Shown here in pieces: positions 27,367 to 35,809 of a stretch of 64,000 nucleotides of DNA. The notes beneath the pieces are model-generated. The model was not told where the DNA came from, ran no database searches, and saw only the letters and a list, made by a program, of their open reading frames with translations. The stretch is from Rhodospirillaceae bacterium (GTDB lineage: Bacteria; Pseudomonadota; Alphaproteobacteria; Rhodospirillales; Casp-alpha2). Each line of letters opens with the position of its first letter. Position 1 is the first letter of the stretch. The stretch lies in contig NZRL01000132.1 in the NCBI GenBank assembly GCA_002696205.1, positions 1 through 64,000 on the forward strand. The letters run 5' to 3'. A program made the translations under genes and the position numbers.

Positions 27367-27609
27367 TCAGGCGGCCTTGGCCAGGCCGTCGAACAACTGC
27401 GCGTTGGGACAGAACCAATGATAGTCCTGGGCGCCGTCGAACCCGGCCAGCCAGGAGAAGCAGGCGTCGGAATGTTCGCAGCTTTGGCAGCGCGCATTGG
27501 CCAGCCGCATGCGATCCTGCGGCACATGGCCGGCATCAATGTCGAGGGCTTTCAGCGCCTCTTTCAATAGCGGGGATTGCGGGGCGTCGGTTTCAAGAAG
27601 ATGAACCAT
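27367..27609 (-). CDS. Small Cys-rich protein, DUF6455-like
   Basis: 80 aa from the Met at 27609 (MVHLLETDAP); an alternative Met at 27624 adds five residues. The C-terminal half has CQSCEHSDACFSWL and FCPNA, four Cys plus Trp residues in the pattern I associate with the alphaproteobacterial DUF6455 family. The Cys may bind a metal or a cluster. It is 121 bp downstream of the acyl-CoA dehydrogenase homologue on the same strand. No function can be assigned. Confidence 0.75.
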   Translation of the reverse strand: MVHLLETDAPQSPLLKEALKALDIDAGHVPQDRMRLANARCQSCEHSDACFSWLAGFDGAQDYHWFCPNAQLFDGLAKAA

Positions 27610-27730
27610 GATGATGCTCCTCATCGTTCGGGGTGGTGATCATTGGCACCATCCTAGGGAACGACGTCGAAGCCGCATTGATCCAGGTCATCCGCGCCGG
27701 GGTTTTCTTCAGGCGGCCGGGCGGGCCCGA

Positions 27731-28858
27731 TCAAGCATCCATGTCGTGAAGCATCTTGGCCAATTGCTTCGACGCCGGGGTGACGATGGCGACGAAATAG
27801 GATTCACGAAGCCGCCGCTGCGCCGGGGCCTCGTAAAGATAGCCGCGCGCTCCGGCGTGCAGCATCGCCGCCTGGGCCGCGACCAGCGAAAGGTCGCTTC
27901 CCGCGAGACGGGCCTTGAGGACCGCCCGGAAATAATCATCCGACGTCTCGTAGGGCGTCTGACACAGCATCACGACTTCTTCCTTCAATGCGGCCAGCTT
28001 TTCCGCGATGGCGTCGGGCCGGTCGGGCAGGAAGCGGTTGACGTGTTCGTGCGACTTGTCGGTCTGGCGCATGATCTGAAGACAGCCTTCGATCAGGCCC
28101 GCCGCCATGCCGCATTGCATGAGGATGAACCCGGCGCGGATATCGCGCACGAACTCACCGGCCGGATCGGCCAGGATCATGTCGTCGGGCACGAAGTGTT
28201 CCTTGAACTTGACCGCGTAGGTGCGGGTTCCTTCAAGGGCGGTGAAGCTGGCGTTCTGCGACAGGCTGACGCCCGGCGCCGAACAATCGACGCAGAACAT
28301 GACCGGCGGGCCGTCGCCGCCGTCGGAACCGAAGATCGCCCCGAAATACCGGTCCTCGCCGATGTTGGAGACCCAGGGCAATGTGCCGCTGACGACATAG
28401 CCGCCGTCGGCCTTTACTCCTTTGAGGCGCATTTTCTCGATCCCGAAGAAGGTCTTCATGGGATTGGACAGGCCCGTCCCAGCGCCCAAGGCGGCGGTCG
28501 AGACGGCGCGCAGCATCTTGGACTTCAACGCTTCGTTCGGCGTATTGGCCAGATACCAGGCCATGGCGTTCTGACACCACATGCAGAACGACGTCGACAG
28601 GCATTCCTCGCCGACGATCGCCATGGCCTCGGTCGCCAGGTCGAGGCGCGGTTCGGCCCCGACATGCTGGGAATAGGCGCCGGCCGCGCCCAATGCCCGC
28701 ATGACCGCATCGGGATACACCCCTTCGCGGTCGATCTGGTTGACGATGGGATGAAGGTCATTGTCCGTGATGGCCCGGACGGCGGCGAGCATGTCCGACC
28801 CGCCGTCCGGCGCCGTTACGGCCCCCACTGCCACGTCCTGTTCCAATGCGCCCAGCAT
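27731..28858 (-). CDS. Acyl-CoA dehydrogenase-fold flavoprotein
   Basis: 375 aa with the three-part acyl-CoA dehydrogenase architecture: an N-terminal helical domain, a middle beta domain (ADGGYVVSGTLPWVSNIG) and a C-terminal helical bundle. The flavin-binding stretch is recognisable, but the usual C-terminal catalytic-Glu segment is hard to find. It may therefore be one of the flavin monooxygenases built on this fold (DszC/SfnC-like) rather than a true dehydrogenase. It is the last clear member of the operon with the importer and OsmC, 53 bp after osmC. Oxidation of an imported organosulfur or amine compound is plausible but inferred. Confidence 0.85.
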   Translation of the reverse strand: MLGALEQDVAVGAVTAPDGGSDMLAAVRAITDNDLHPIVNQIDREGVYPDAVMRALGAAGAYSQHVGAEPRLDLATEAMAIVGEECLSTSFCMWCQNAMAWYLANTPNEALKSKMLRAVSTAALGAGTGLSNPMKTFFGIEKMRLKGVKADGGYVVSGTLPWVSNIGEDRYFGAIFGSDGGDGPPVMFCVDCSAPGVSLSQNASFTALEGTRTYAVKFKEHFVPDDMILADPAGEFVRDIRAGFILMQCGMAAGLIEGCLQIMRQTDKSHEHVNRFLPDRPDAIAEKLAALKEEVVMLCQTPYETSDDYFRAVLKARLAGSDLSLVAAQAAMLHAGARGYLYEAPAQRRLRESYFVAIVTPASKQLAKMLHDMDA

Positions 28859-28911
28859 GGCGTTCGTCCTTTCTTTCTTGTCGGCTCCCCCGGCCGGCGG
28901 GAGCGGCGGCC

Positions 28912-29451
28912 TCAGCCGGCGTCGATGTCCAGGTTGACCGGACGGGTAAAGGTATTGGCGACCGGCGACCAGGCTTTGACATGATCGATCAGGGCGGCGA
29001 TCTCCTCGTCCGAGGTATCGGCCTCAAGATTGACCTTGACCCGCACGTCGGTGAAGCCGACGGGCTTTTCACTGGTGTCGCCCGTGCCCCAGACGGCGGT
29101 GATGTTCAAATCGCCTTCCAGTTCCAGTTCCAGCTTCTGAATGGTGATGCCACGGGCGACCGCGTTGGCGTGAATGCCGACGGCCAGGCAGGAGCCGAGA
29201 GCGGCCAGCGAGGCTTCCGACGGGTTCGGCGCCGTGTCGTCGCCCAGCAGGGCCGGCGGCTCGTCGACGATGTAGGGCTCCAGATCGCGGATGTAGTTCA
29301 GGTGCCGGAAGCGGCCTTCGGCCACGGTCTTACAGCTGAGCGTCTTGATGGCCTGCGGGTTTTCCTTGCCCTTGGCGATCAGGCTTTCCAGACCGCCCTT
29401 GTCGATCGGGGCGAGGCAGCCGGTGAGGGCGGTGGCGGGTTCGTTCGACAT
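28912..29451 (-). CDS. OsmC family protein
   Basis: 179 aa. The OsmC/Ohr fold is shown by EASLAALGSCLAVGIHANAVARGI with its conserved Cys, and by the second segment LKDLEPYIVDEPPALLGDDTAPNP upstream of it. Members reduce organic peroxides through paired cysteines. Only one Cys in the typical position is clear, so the activity is uncertain. The gene sits between the importer permease and the flavoprotein gene, 30 bp after the former. Confidence 0.9.
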   Translation of the reverse strand: MSNEPATALTGCLAPIDKGGLESLIAKGKENPQAIKTLSCKTVAEGRFRHLNYIRDLEPYIVDEPPALLGDDTAPNPSEASLAALGSCLAVGIHANAVARGITIQKLELELEGDLNITAVWGTGDTSEKPVGFTDVRVKVNLEADTSDEEIAALIDHVKAWSPVANTFTRPVNLDIDAG

Positions 29452-29481
29452 GATGGTTACTCCCTTCGTTGAAAATGTCGA

Positions 29482-30306
29482 TCAGGCGTTCCTGACCCAG
29501 CTGTACCGGCGGATCGCATAGAGGCAGATGGCATCCAATGCGAAACCGATGGCGCCGATGATCAGGACGATGGCGGTAATTCGGTCGTATTCCAGGGTGT
29601 CGCGGGCGTCGTTGATGGCGTATCCCAGGCCCGAGGTGACGCCTAGATATTCGGCCGGCACCAGCACGACCCAGGCGACGCCCAGGGCCAGACGGATGCC
29701 GGTCAGGACATCCTGGGCGATGGCCGGAAGAATGATGACGGCCAGCATGTGCCAGCCGCGGGCACCCAGGTTCTGCGCGACACGGAACCATTTGGGATCG
29801 ACCTTGCGCAGGCCGGCGGCGGTCGAAAAGGTGATCGGCCAGACGGCCGCGGCGAAGATCAGAAAGACGATGGCGGCATGCCAGGTTTCGAACGCCAGGA
29901 CGGCGATGGGCATCCAGGCCAGCGGGCTGATCATGCGCAGGAACTGGAACGGCAGGTGCGTCGCCTCGCGGACGACGGCAAGCCTGCCGATGGCGATGCC
30001 GACGGGCACACCGATGACGATCGCCCATAATAGGCCCTGGCCGATGCGTTCCAGGCTGGGCAGGCTCATGCCCACGACCTCGCCCGATTGCAGGATGTCC
30101 CACAACCGGTTGAAGGTCGGGCCCGGCGCGAAATCGGCGAAGGACGCCGTGTCCGGGTTCATGGCGACCAGGATGCCGCCGACCTGCCACAGCGCCAGCG
30201 TCGCCGCCACCCCGATGACGGCGGGCGCGAACCTTTTGATCAGGTTCGTGATCGCCGCCGGGGCGGAAGCGGGCGGGCCCGCCGGGTGTGCGACGCCGGT
30301 GGTCAT
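29482..30306 (-). CDS. ABC importer permease (SsuC/TauC type)
   Basis: 274 aa from the Met at 30306, whose ATG overlaps the stop of the binding-protein gene (ATGA). About six membrane segments are visible, and an EAA-like loop (RVAQNLGARGWHMLAVIILPAIAQDVLTGIRLALG). The longer open frame upstream only shadows the binding-protein gene. It forms the membrane pore of the importer with its neighbours. Confidence 0.95.
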   Translation of the reverse strand: MTTGVAHPAGPPASAPAAITNLIKRFAPAVIGVAATLALWQVGGILVAMNPDTASFADFAPGPTFNRLWDILQSGEVVGMSLPSLERIGQGLLWAIVIGVPVGIAIGRLAVVREATHLPFQFLRMISPLAWMPIAVLAFETWHAAIVFLIFAAAVWPITFSTAAGLRKVDPKWFRVAQNLGARGWHMLAVIILPAIAQDVLTGIRLALGVAWVVLVPAEYLGVTSGLGYAINDARDTLEYDRITAIVLIIGAIGFALDAICLYAIRRYSWVRNA

Positions 30307-31532
30307 AGGGCCAGCAGCTCCTCGCGCTCGTACGGGTTGTTGGGATCGACGCTCGGGTGCTTCTTCCATTCGGGATACTTCTCGAGCGCGTTGCGGATGA
30401 ATTTGTAATCGACCAGATCGTCGGCGACGAAGGCCGGGTCCAGATTTTCCAGGAAGGTCTTGTCGCCGCTGACCACCGTGTCGTTCATCGCCTCGACGAT
30501 GAACTTGGTCGCCGACGGATAGGGCCAGCCCAGGAAATCGATGCGGCCCGATTCCCAATCGGGATGCTGGATCGCTTCGGGGCTGGCGTAGTCCTTGGGA
30601 TCGTAATAGGTCATGGCGCGTGTCACCACGGGGGCCGGGGCGGGCAGATACTTCTCCCCGTCGCGGGACAGCAGCTTCGCCGTCTCGGCCTTGTTCTCCA
30701 TGGCGAAGTTCATGCCGCGGACCAGGGCGTTCATCACCGCCTGGGTCCATTCCGGTTTGGTGTCGACCGTGTCCTCGTGCATGCAGATGGTGCAGCAGGG
30801 ATGGTTGCGCCACATGTCGCCGGTGAACCGCAGCATCTTGGCCCCGGCCTTCAACTCACCCAGGGCGTTGAACGGCTCGGCGACGATGAAGGCGTCGATC
30901 TTCCTACCTGCGAGGGCCGGCGGCATGTCGGGCGGCGGCATGACTTGCAGGTTGCATTCGTCGGGCGCCAGCGCAGCACCCTGTGGCTTGATGACGGCCT
31001 TCACGTTGGCTTCGCGAATCGCCATCTGCAGGACGATGTTGTGCATGGAATACCAATAAGGCACGGCGACCTGCTTGCCGCCCAGATCGGCGAAGCTGTC
31101 GATGCCGGTGTCCTTGCCGACGACCAGGGCCGAGCCGTTGGTATGGGCCCAGGCCATCAGCTTGACCGGGAACTTGTTGTTGTAGCGCATCCAGATCGGG
31201 ATGGGCTTGAGGAAGTGGACCAGGTTGAACTTGCGCGCGGCGAAGCCTTCAATCAGGGGCGACCAGCCGCGGATCAGGGTCGGCTTCTCGGCCTCCAGTC
31301 CTTCGTCCTTGAAGTAGCCGTTGGCGTGCGCCACCAGCAGCGCCGTCGCATCGGTGATCGGAAGATAGCCGATGCGGACGACGTCATCGTCGGGTGCCGC
31401 CATGGCCGGGATCGACAAGCCGGCGAGCGCCGCCGCAAGGCCGCCCTTCGCCATGATGTCGAGCCATTGGCGCCGTGAAATTCCCTGTTCAAGCACTTCT
31501 TCGTCAACGGCCATTGCGAATTCGTCATGCAT
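30303..31532 (-). CDS. ABC importer substrate-binding protein, NrtA/CmpA type
   Basis: 409 aa. A twin-arginine motif (SRRQWLDIMAKGG) and hydrophobic stretch lead to an export cleavage region at about AMAAPD. The mature protein has the large NrtA/CmpA-like binding fold (VRIGYLPITDATALLVAHANGYFKDEGLEAE). NrtA and CmpA bind nitrate and bicarbonate, and relatives bind sulfonates; the ligand here is unknown. The gene overlaps the ATPase gene by 8 bp upstream and the permease gene by 4 bp downstream. Confidence 0.93.
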   Translation of the reverse strand: MHDEFAMAVDEEVLEQGISRRQWLDIMAKGGLAAALAGLSIPAMAAPDDDVVRIGYLPITDATALLVAHANGYFKDEGLEAEKPTLIRGWSPLIEGFAARKFNLVHFLKPIPIWMRYNNKFPVKLMAWAHTNGSALVVGKDTGIDSFADLGGKQVAVPYWYSMHNIVLQMAIREANVKAVIKPQGAALAPDECNLQVMPPPDMPPALAGRKIDAFIVAEPFNALGELKAGAKMLRFTGDMWRNHPCCTICMHEDTVDTKPEWTQAVMNALVRGMNFAMENKAETAKLLSRDGEKYLPAPAPVVTRAMTYYDPKDYASPEAIQHPDWESGRIDFLGWPYPSATKFIVEAMNDTVVSGDKTFLENLDPAFVADDLVDYKFIRNALEKYPEWKKHPSVDPNNPYEREELLAL

Positions 31533-32436
31533 GGCGAGCCCCCGCTGTCTGTGATTTGGATTGCGTCATGGCATCCGGCGCATCGGTGCCGGGTGCGGTT
31601 GTGGCGCCGGCGCGTTCCGGCAGTTCTTCGACGTTGAAAGTGGTGTCGGTTGCGTCGGCATCTTCTTGGCCGTCCTCGTCGGCGTCGCCGCCGATGAGCG
31701 CCATGAGCCGGCGGCGCATGTCTTCGCTGGCCGCCTCGCCGCCTGCCTGTCCGCCGTTGCCGGCCAGAGCCGCGGTGTCTTCGATGGCGGCGATGCGGCC
31801 CGGATTGGGCGTCATGGCGACGACCCGGTTGCCCATGGAAATCGCTTCGTCCAGATCGTGGGTGACCAGGACCAGCGTGATGTCGAGGCGCCGTGTGATT
31901 TCCAGCACGTCGCGCTGCAGGGCGCGGCGGGTAATTGCGTCGAGCGCGGAAAAAGGTTCGTCCAGGAACAGGGCGGTCGGCTCGACGGCGAGCGAGCGGG
32001 CGAGCGCCACCCGTTGCTGCTGGCCGCCGGAAAGCTGTTGGACGTTGACGTCTTTAAGCGCCGACAGGCCGACCATTTCCAACAACGGCTCGACGATTTT
32101 CGCCGCTTCCTTCATCCGGCCCGCGAACCGCAGGCCGAGGGACGCGTTTTCGAACACCGTCATCCAGGGATACAGAAGCGGTTCCTGGAACATCAGGTTC
32201 CATTTCGGCGATGGCCCGTCGACGTAGGTACCGTCCACGTAAACCTTGCCCGACGAGGGCGTCATCATGCCGCAGACGATCTGCAACAACGTCGATTTGC
32301 CGCAGCCGCTGCGCCCGACGATGGCGGTGCTGAGCCCCGGCTCCATGGTGAGGGAAATGTCGTCCAGAACGACCGCCTGTCCCCAGCGATACCGGTGGGA
32401 GACGTTTTCGATCAGGATGTGCGCTGAACGAGCCAT
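31525..32436 (-). CDS. ABC importer ATP-binding protein with long C-terminal tail
   Basis: 303 aa from the Met at 32436, where the ABC domain begins (MARSAHILIENVSHRY). Walker A GRSGCGKST, signature LSGGQQQRVALARS, Walker B ALFLDEPFSALD and the H-loop VTHDLDEA are intact. The last about 70 residues are acidic and low-complexity (GGDADEDGQEDADATD). No Shine-Dalgarno sequence precedes the ATG; the promoter and TetR palindrome reach to within 3 bp of it, which suggests a leaderless transcript. It is the first gene of the importer/OsmC/flavoprotein operon. Confidence 0.95.
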   Translation of the reverse strand: MARSAHILIENVSHRYRWGQAVVLDDISLTMEPGLSTAIVGRSGCGKSTLLQIVCGMMTPSSGKVYVDGTYVDGPSPKWNLMFQEPLLYPWMTVFENASLGLRFAGRMKEAAKIVEPLLEMVGLSALKDVNVQQLSGGQQQRVALARSLAVEPTALFLDEPFSALDAITRRALQRDVLEITRRLDITLVLVTHDLDEAISMGNRVVAMTPNPGRIAAIEDTAALAGNGGQAGGEAASEDMRRRLMALIGGDADEDGQEDADATDTTFNVEELPERAGATTAPGTDAPDAMTQSKSQTAGARHA

Positions 32437-32439
32437 GCC

Positions 32440-32465
32440 AAAAAGAATGACCGATCGTTCTTTTT
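32440..32465. promoter_or_regulatory. TetR-type palindromic operator
   Basis: A 26-bp palindrome centred between 32452 and 32453 in which 11 of 13 base pairs are symmetric (outer arms AAAAAGAA and TTCTTTTT, core GACCGATC). It covers the spacer and -10 of the leftward promoter and stops 3 bp from the ATPase start codon. The divergent TetR gene at 32673 is the natural binder, so repression by occlusion is inferred. Confidence 0.75.
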
Positions 32466-32471
32466 TGTCAA
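32444..32471 (-). promoter_or_regulatory. Sigma-70-type promoter of the importer operon
   Basis: On the minus strand a perfect TTGACA (32471-32466) is followed after 16 bp by CATTCT (32449-32444). Initiation about 7 bp further on would fall at or next to the A of the ATPase ATG, giving a leaderless message. The -10 is weak, consistent with regulated expression. Confidence 0.5.
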
Positions 32472-32672
32472 ACGAATTTTTGCAATGCAACACAGATTCA
32501 TGCAGCGCAGCATTGAAATCAAGTGGTTCGCGGTGATCGAAAGCACCCATTTTCCGCGCCCTCGGCCTGTCATCGCCCCATGAGAATTCAATAAATTCGT
32601 TTGATTTCTTGCGATTTTCCGAAAACGGGGGCATAAGAAGCCAGTGAACAACCAGATCGGAAGGCGCGGGAC

Positions 32673-33308
32673 ATGGACGATCAAACGATCCCGACGATGA
32701 CCGTACCGAAACGCCGACGGGCCAACGACCCGGCAGACCGATTGGTCTCAACCGCCCGGGACCTGTTCTGCAAACAGGGGATCGCCGCCACCGGCGTGCA
32801 GGAAGTTCTGGACGCCGCCGGCGTCTCGCGGATGACCCTCTACAACCGCTTCGGCTCGAAACAGGCGCTGGTCAACGCGGCCCTGGAACTGGAAGGCCGC
32901 CAATGGCGGACCTGGTTCTTCGACGCCATCGAACAGGCCGGGCGCACGCCGCGCCAGCGGCTCTTGAACATCTTCGCCGTGCTGGAGGACTGGTTCTCGC
33001 GCGACGACTATTACGGCTGCGGCTTCATCAACGCGATTTCCGAAAGCGACAAGTCGGACCAGGACGTCCGCGCCCTGGCGCTGGAACACAAGAGCCAGGT
33101 GAAGGGTTTCCTGCAGCATCTCGCCCGCGAGGCCGGATTGGAAAACCCCGAAGGCTTCGTCGATCAGCTGATCCTGATCATCGATGGCGCCATCGTCTGC
33201 CGCCTGGGCAATCCGCGGGCATCCCTGCGCGGCCCGTCCGAGGCATTGTTGTCACTGTTGCTGACCGAACACGGCGGCGACTGGGCGCGCAAACCGACGG
33301 CCGCCTGA
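32673..33308 (+). CDS. TetR-family transcriptional regulator
   Basis: 211 aa. The N-terminal helix-turn-helix reads LVSTARDLFCKQGIAATGVQEVLDAAGVSRMTLYNRFGSKQALVNAAL (about 25-72), and a C-terminal ligand-binding helical domain follows. It is divergent from the importer operon, with 236 bp between the start codons that contain the palindrome at 32440-32465. It probably represses that operon until its ligand appears. Start could also be the Met at 32697. Confidence 0.95.
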   Translation: MDDQTIPTMTVPKRRRANDPADRLVSTARDLFCKQGIAATGVQEVLDAAGVSRMTLYNRFGSKQALVNAALELEGRQWRTWFFDAIEQAGRTPRQRLLNIFAVLEDWFSRDDYYGCGFINAISESDKSDQDVRALALEHKSQVKGFLQHLAREAGLENPEGFVDQLILIIDGAIVCRLGNPRASLRGPSEALLSLLLTEHGGDWARKPTAA

Positions 33309-33355
33309 AGCCGACCGCCCCGGCGCACCAGAAAACGGCCCAGACGATCTTTTCG

Positions 33356-34018
33356 TTATTTCCAGTAATTCGCCGCCAGGGACGATGCCGCCGCCCGGAC
33401 CATGGCCGCGTCCGTTCCCGGACAATCCGTGAACCGCGCGCCGGTCAGATCGGCTCCGGTCAGATCGGCACCGGTCAGGTCCGTCCGCTCGAAGATCGCG
33501 AACCGCAGATTGGCCCCCGTCAGATCGGCGTCCCGCAGATCGGCGTCGGTGAAATCCGCCCCAGCCAGACAGGCCCCCGCCAACCGGGCCCGGCAAAGGC
33601 GCGCGCCGATAAACACGCCGCCGCCGAAATCGCCGCCCAGCCCATCGGCTTCGGACAGATCCGCCCCCGCCAACAGGATGCCGGGTGCCCGCAAGTTCGT
33701 CAGAACCGCGCCGTGCAGGTCCATGCCCCGGCCTTGGAATTGCGCCAGGCTCGCCCCGGCCAGACGCGCCTGCGAAAAATCCGCGTCCTCAGCCGCCGCC
33801 GCATCCAGGCGCGCGCCGGTGAAATCTGCGCCCGCCGCCGCCGCGCCCGCAAACTGGGCCCGGCGCAGGTCGCATCCGGTGAACGACGCACCCGTCAGAA
33901 CCGCCCGCGCGAACCCCGCCATCTTCAAATCCGCGCCGCCGAACCGGGCGGCGGCCAGGTCCTTGCCGGTGAAATCCTCGGCGATCAGGGATTGATTACG
34001 ATGGTCGGCTGGGGTCAT
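33356..34018 (-). CDS. Pentapeptide-repeat protein
   Basis: 220 aa. Most of the length is made of A(D/N)LxX-type pentapeptides, for example ADFTDADLRDADLTGANLRF and LTGADLTGADLTGARF, which fold as a right-handed quadrilateral beta-helix. Some family members mimic DNA and bind gyrase, but most have no known role. It is divergent from the WD40-like gene with only 44 bp between the starts, so the two may be co-regulated. Confidence 0.93.
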   Translation of the reverse strand: MTPADHRNQSLIAEDFTGKDLAAARFGGADLKMAGFARAVLTGASFTGCDLRRAQFAGAAAAGADFTGARLDAAAAEDADFSQARLAGASLAQFQGRGMDLHGAVLTNLRAPGILLAGADLSEADGLGGDFGGGVFIGARLCRARLAGACLAGADFTDADLRDADLTGANLRFAIFERTDLTGADLTGADLTGARFTDCPGTDAAMVRAAASSLAANYWK

Positions 34019-34062
34019 GTCGTGTCCTGTAGATCGATCCGCGACGAAGGGGGTGGCCCGGC

Positions 34063-35073
34063 ATGACCGGACCGGAGATTGAAATTCCGCCGACCTGCAC
34101 CGGCGTGACCCTGCCCGCCGGGGTCACCGCGGCCGATTTCGACGGCGCGGGCACGGCCTGGCTGGGCCTGGCCGACGGCAGTATAGCCTGCTGGCCCGAT
34201 GGCGGCAGCCCCCAGGTTCGGGAAACGCCCGACGCCATCACCCTCTGCCTCGCCGGGCTGCCGGCGGGATGCCTTGCGGGCGGCGACGGCGGTGTCCTGC
34301 GCCGCGTCGATGCAGGCGGCGTCGTCGAGGAATGGGAAGCCCCCGGCGGCTGGATCGAACATCTTCTGCTGCATTCGGCGACCGGACGCTGGGCCGCCGT
34401 GACGCCGCGCGGCATCACCCTGTTCGACCCCGAGACGGGCGCCATGCGCAAGGTCACGGACCTGGCCGGCGCCGCCACCGGGGCCGCGATGCGGTGGGAC
34501 GGCGCGGCGATTGCGCTGACCCATCGGGCGGGCTTCACATTGGTGCCTTGGAACGGCGCGCCGGCGACCGAGCATCCCGTACGCGGCGCCATCCGTACCT
34601 TGGCCTGGCGGGCGGACGGACGATATCTCGCCGGGCCGACGCAGGAAGGCGATTTGCTCGCCTGGCAGCCGGCGGACGACGGCGAGGTTTTGCTGGCCTC
34701 CGAATGGGGACGCCTGATCCTGCCCTGCTGGTCGGCGGATTCCGCCTGGCTGGCCGCGTCGGCGGGCGAACGGTTGCTGCTCTGGCATTTCTCCGGCGAC
34801 ACGCCACCGGTTCGCCCCGAGCGGGAGATGACGCTGGAAAGCCCCGCGGCAATTTGCCGCCTGGCGTGGCATCCCTTGCTGGCGACCCTGACGGTCGGGC
34901 AGCGGGATGGCTCGGTGACCGTCATCGCGTTGGAATCCGGGCGGCAATGGTTCCTGCCGCCGAACGATGGCGCCGCGATTTCCGCCCTTGCCTGGCGCGG
35001 CGACGGGGCAGCCCTGCTGGCCGCCGACGAGGCCGGAAACGCCCGGATATTCGAGCCCCCCGTCCCCACCTGA
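34063..35073 (+). CDS. WD40-like beta-propeller protein
   Basis: 336 aa. Repeating blades are visible as ALAWRGDGAALLAADEAGNARIFE, RLAWHPLLATLTVGQRDGSVTVIALESG and TLAWRADGRYLAGPTQEGDLLAWQP, each ending in a W-D-like or related strand. No signal peptide or catalytic motif is seen, so it is probably a cytoplasmic scaffold. It is divergently paired with the pentapeptide-repeat gene. Confidence 0.85.
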   Translation: MTGPEIEIPPTCTGVTLPAGVTAADFDGAGTAWLGLADGSIACWPDGGSPQVRETPDAITLCLAGLPAGCLAGGDGGVLRRVDAGGVVEEWEAPGGWIEHLLLHSATGRWAAVTPRGITLFDPETGAMRKVTDLAGAATGAAMRWDGAAIALTHRAGFTLVPWNGAPATEHPVRGAIRTLAWRADGRYLAGPTQEGDLLAWQPADDGEVLLASEWGRLILPCWSADSAWLAASAGERLLLWHFSGDTPPVRPEREMTLESPAAICRLAWHPLLATLTVGQRDGSVTVIALESGRQWFLPPNDGAAISALAWRGDGAALLAADEAGNARIFEPPVPT

Positions 35074-35350
35074 CCGGCCGCCGGCAATCCCGCTTAACGC
35101 GAACTGGCGCCATCGGTCGCCCCGCGCTGGCTGTATTAGAATATTTAAATTAAGCTACACTTCTATTGGGTCCGGGCATTTTCGCGCCACCGAACCATCG
35201 GCGCGCCGCTTGCCCTAGGCGTTCAAGGATGAATTCCGCCGCCCGGACCGTTCAGCGCAACGTCGCGTCAGCCTATGCAATTCGCCGGTCCCTGTGGCCA
35301 ACGATCGGTCCGGTTTCCGGCGTCATCGCAATTAAAAGGGGATTCAGAGA

Positions 35351-35785
35351 ATGACAGAAAAATTTTTGGTAGCCGTCGATGCAAGTCCGGGGAGTGAACG
35401 GGCGCTGAAGGCCGCGATCACCGTCGCCAAATCGTCGGGCACGGAATTGGTCCTGGTCCATATCATCGAATGGTCGCCGTTCAGCTTCCACACGCCGGAC
35501 GAACTGGCCGAGCGGCACAAACGCCGCGAGGAAGAATTGGACCGCGCCAAGGAAGCCCTTCTCAGCCCGGCAGAGGCGGCCGCGTCGGCCGCCGGCGTCG
35601 CCTTCGAATCGATCGTGCGTCACGGCAACCCGGCCGAAATGCTGGCCGACATCGCCGAGGAAACCGGCGTCATCCAAATGTACGTCGGCCGCACCGGCGG
35701 GTCCAAGACACAACGCCTGCTGTTCGGCAGCGTCGCCTCGTCGCTGATCCAGATTTCGACGGTCCCCGTGACCGTTGTGCCGTAA
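35351..35785 (+). CDS. Universal stress protein (UspA family)
   Basis: 144 aa, single Usp domain. The ATP-binding G-x2-G-x9-G-S motif is present at the C-terminal side (GRTGGSKTQRLLFGS), with the opening FLVAVDASPGSERALKAA, so it is likely a nucleotide-binding type. It lies 25 bp before the sodium/alanine symporter gene and is probably co-transcribed with it. The 277 bp upstream contain only an A/T-rich promoter-like patch near 35138-35160. Confidence 0.95.
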   Translation: MTEKFLVAVDASPGSERALKAAITVAKSSGTELVLVHIIEWSPFSFHTPDELAERHKRREEELDRAKEALLSPAEAAASAAGVAFESIVRHGNPAEMLADIAEETGVIQMYVGRTGGSKTQRLLFGSVASSLIQISTVPVTVVP

Positions 35786-35809
35786 CGCGTGATGAAGTGG
35801 GGAATGATT

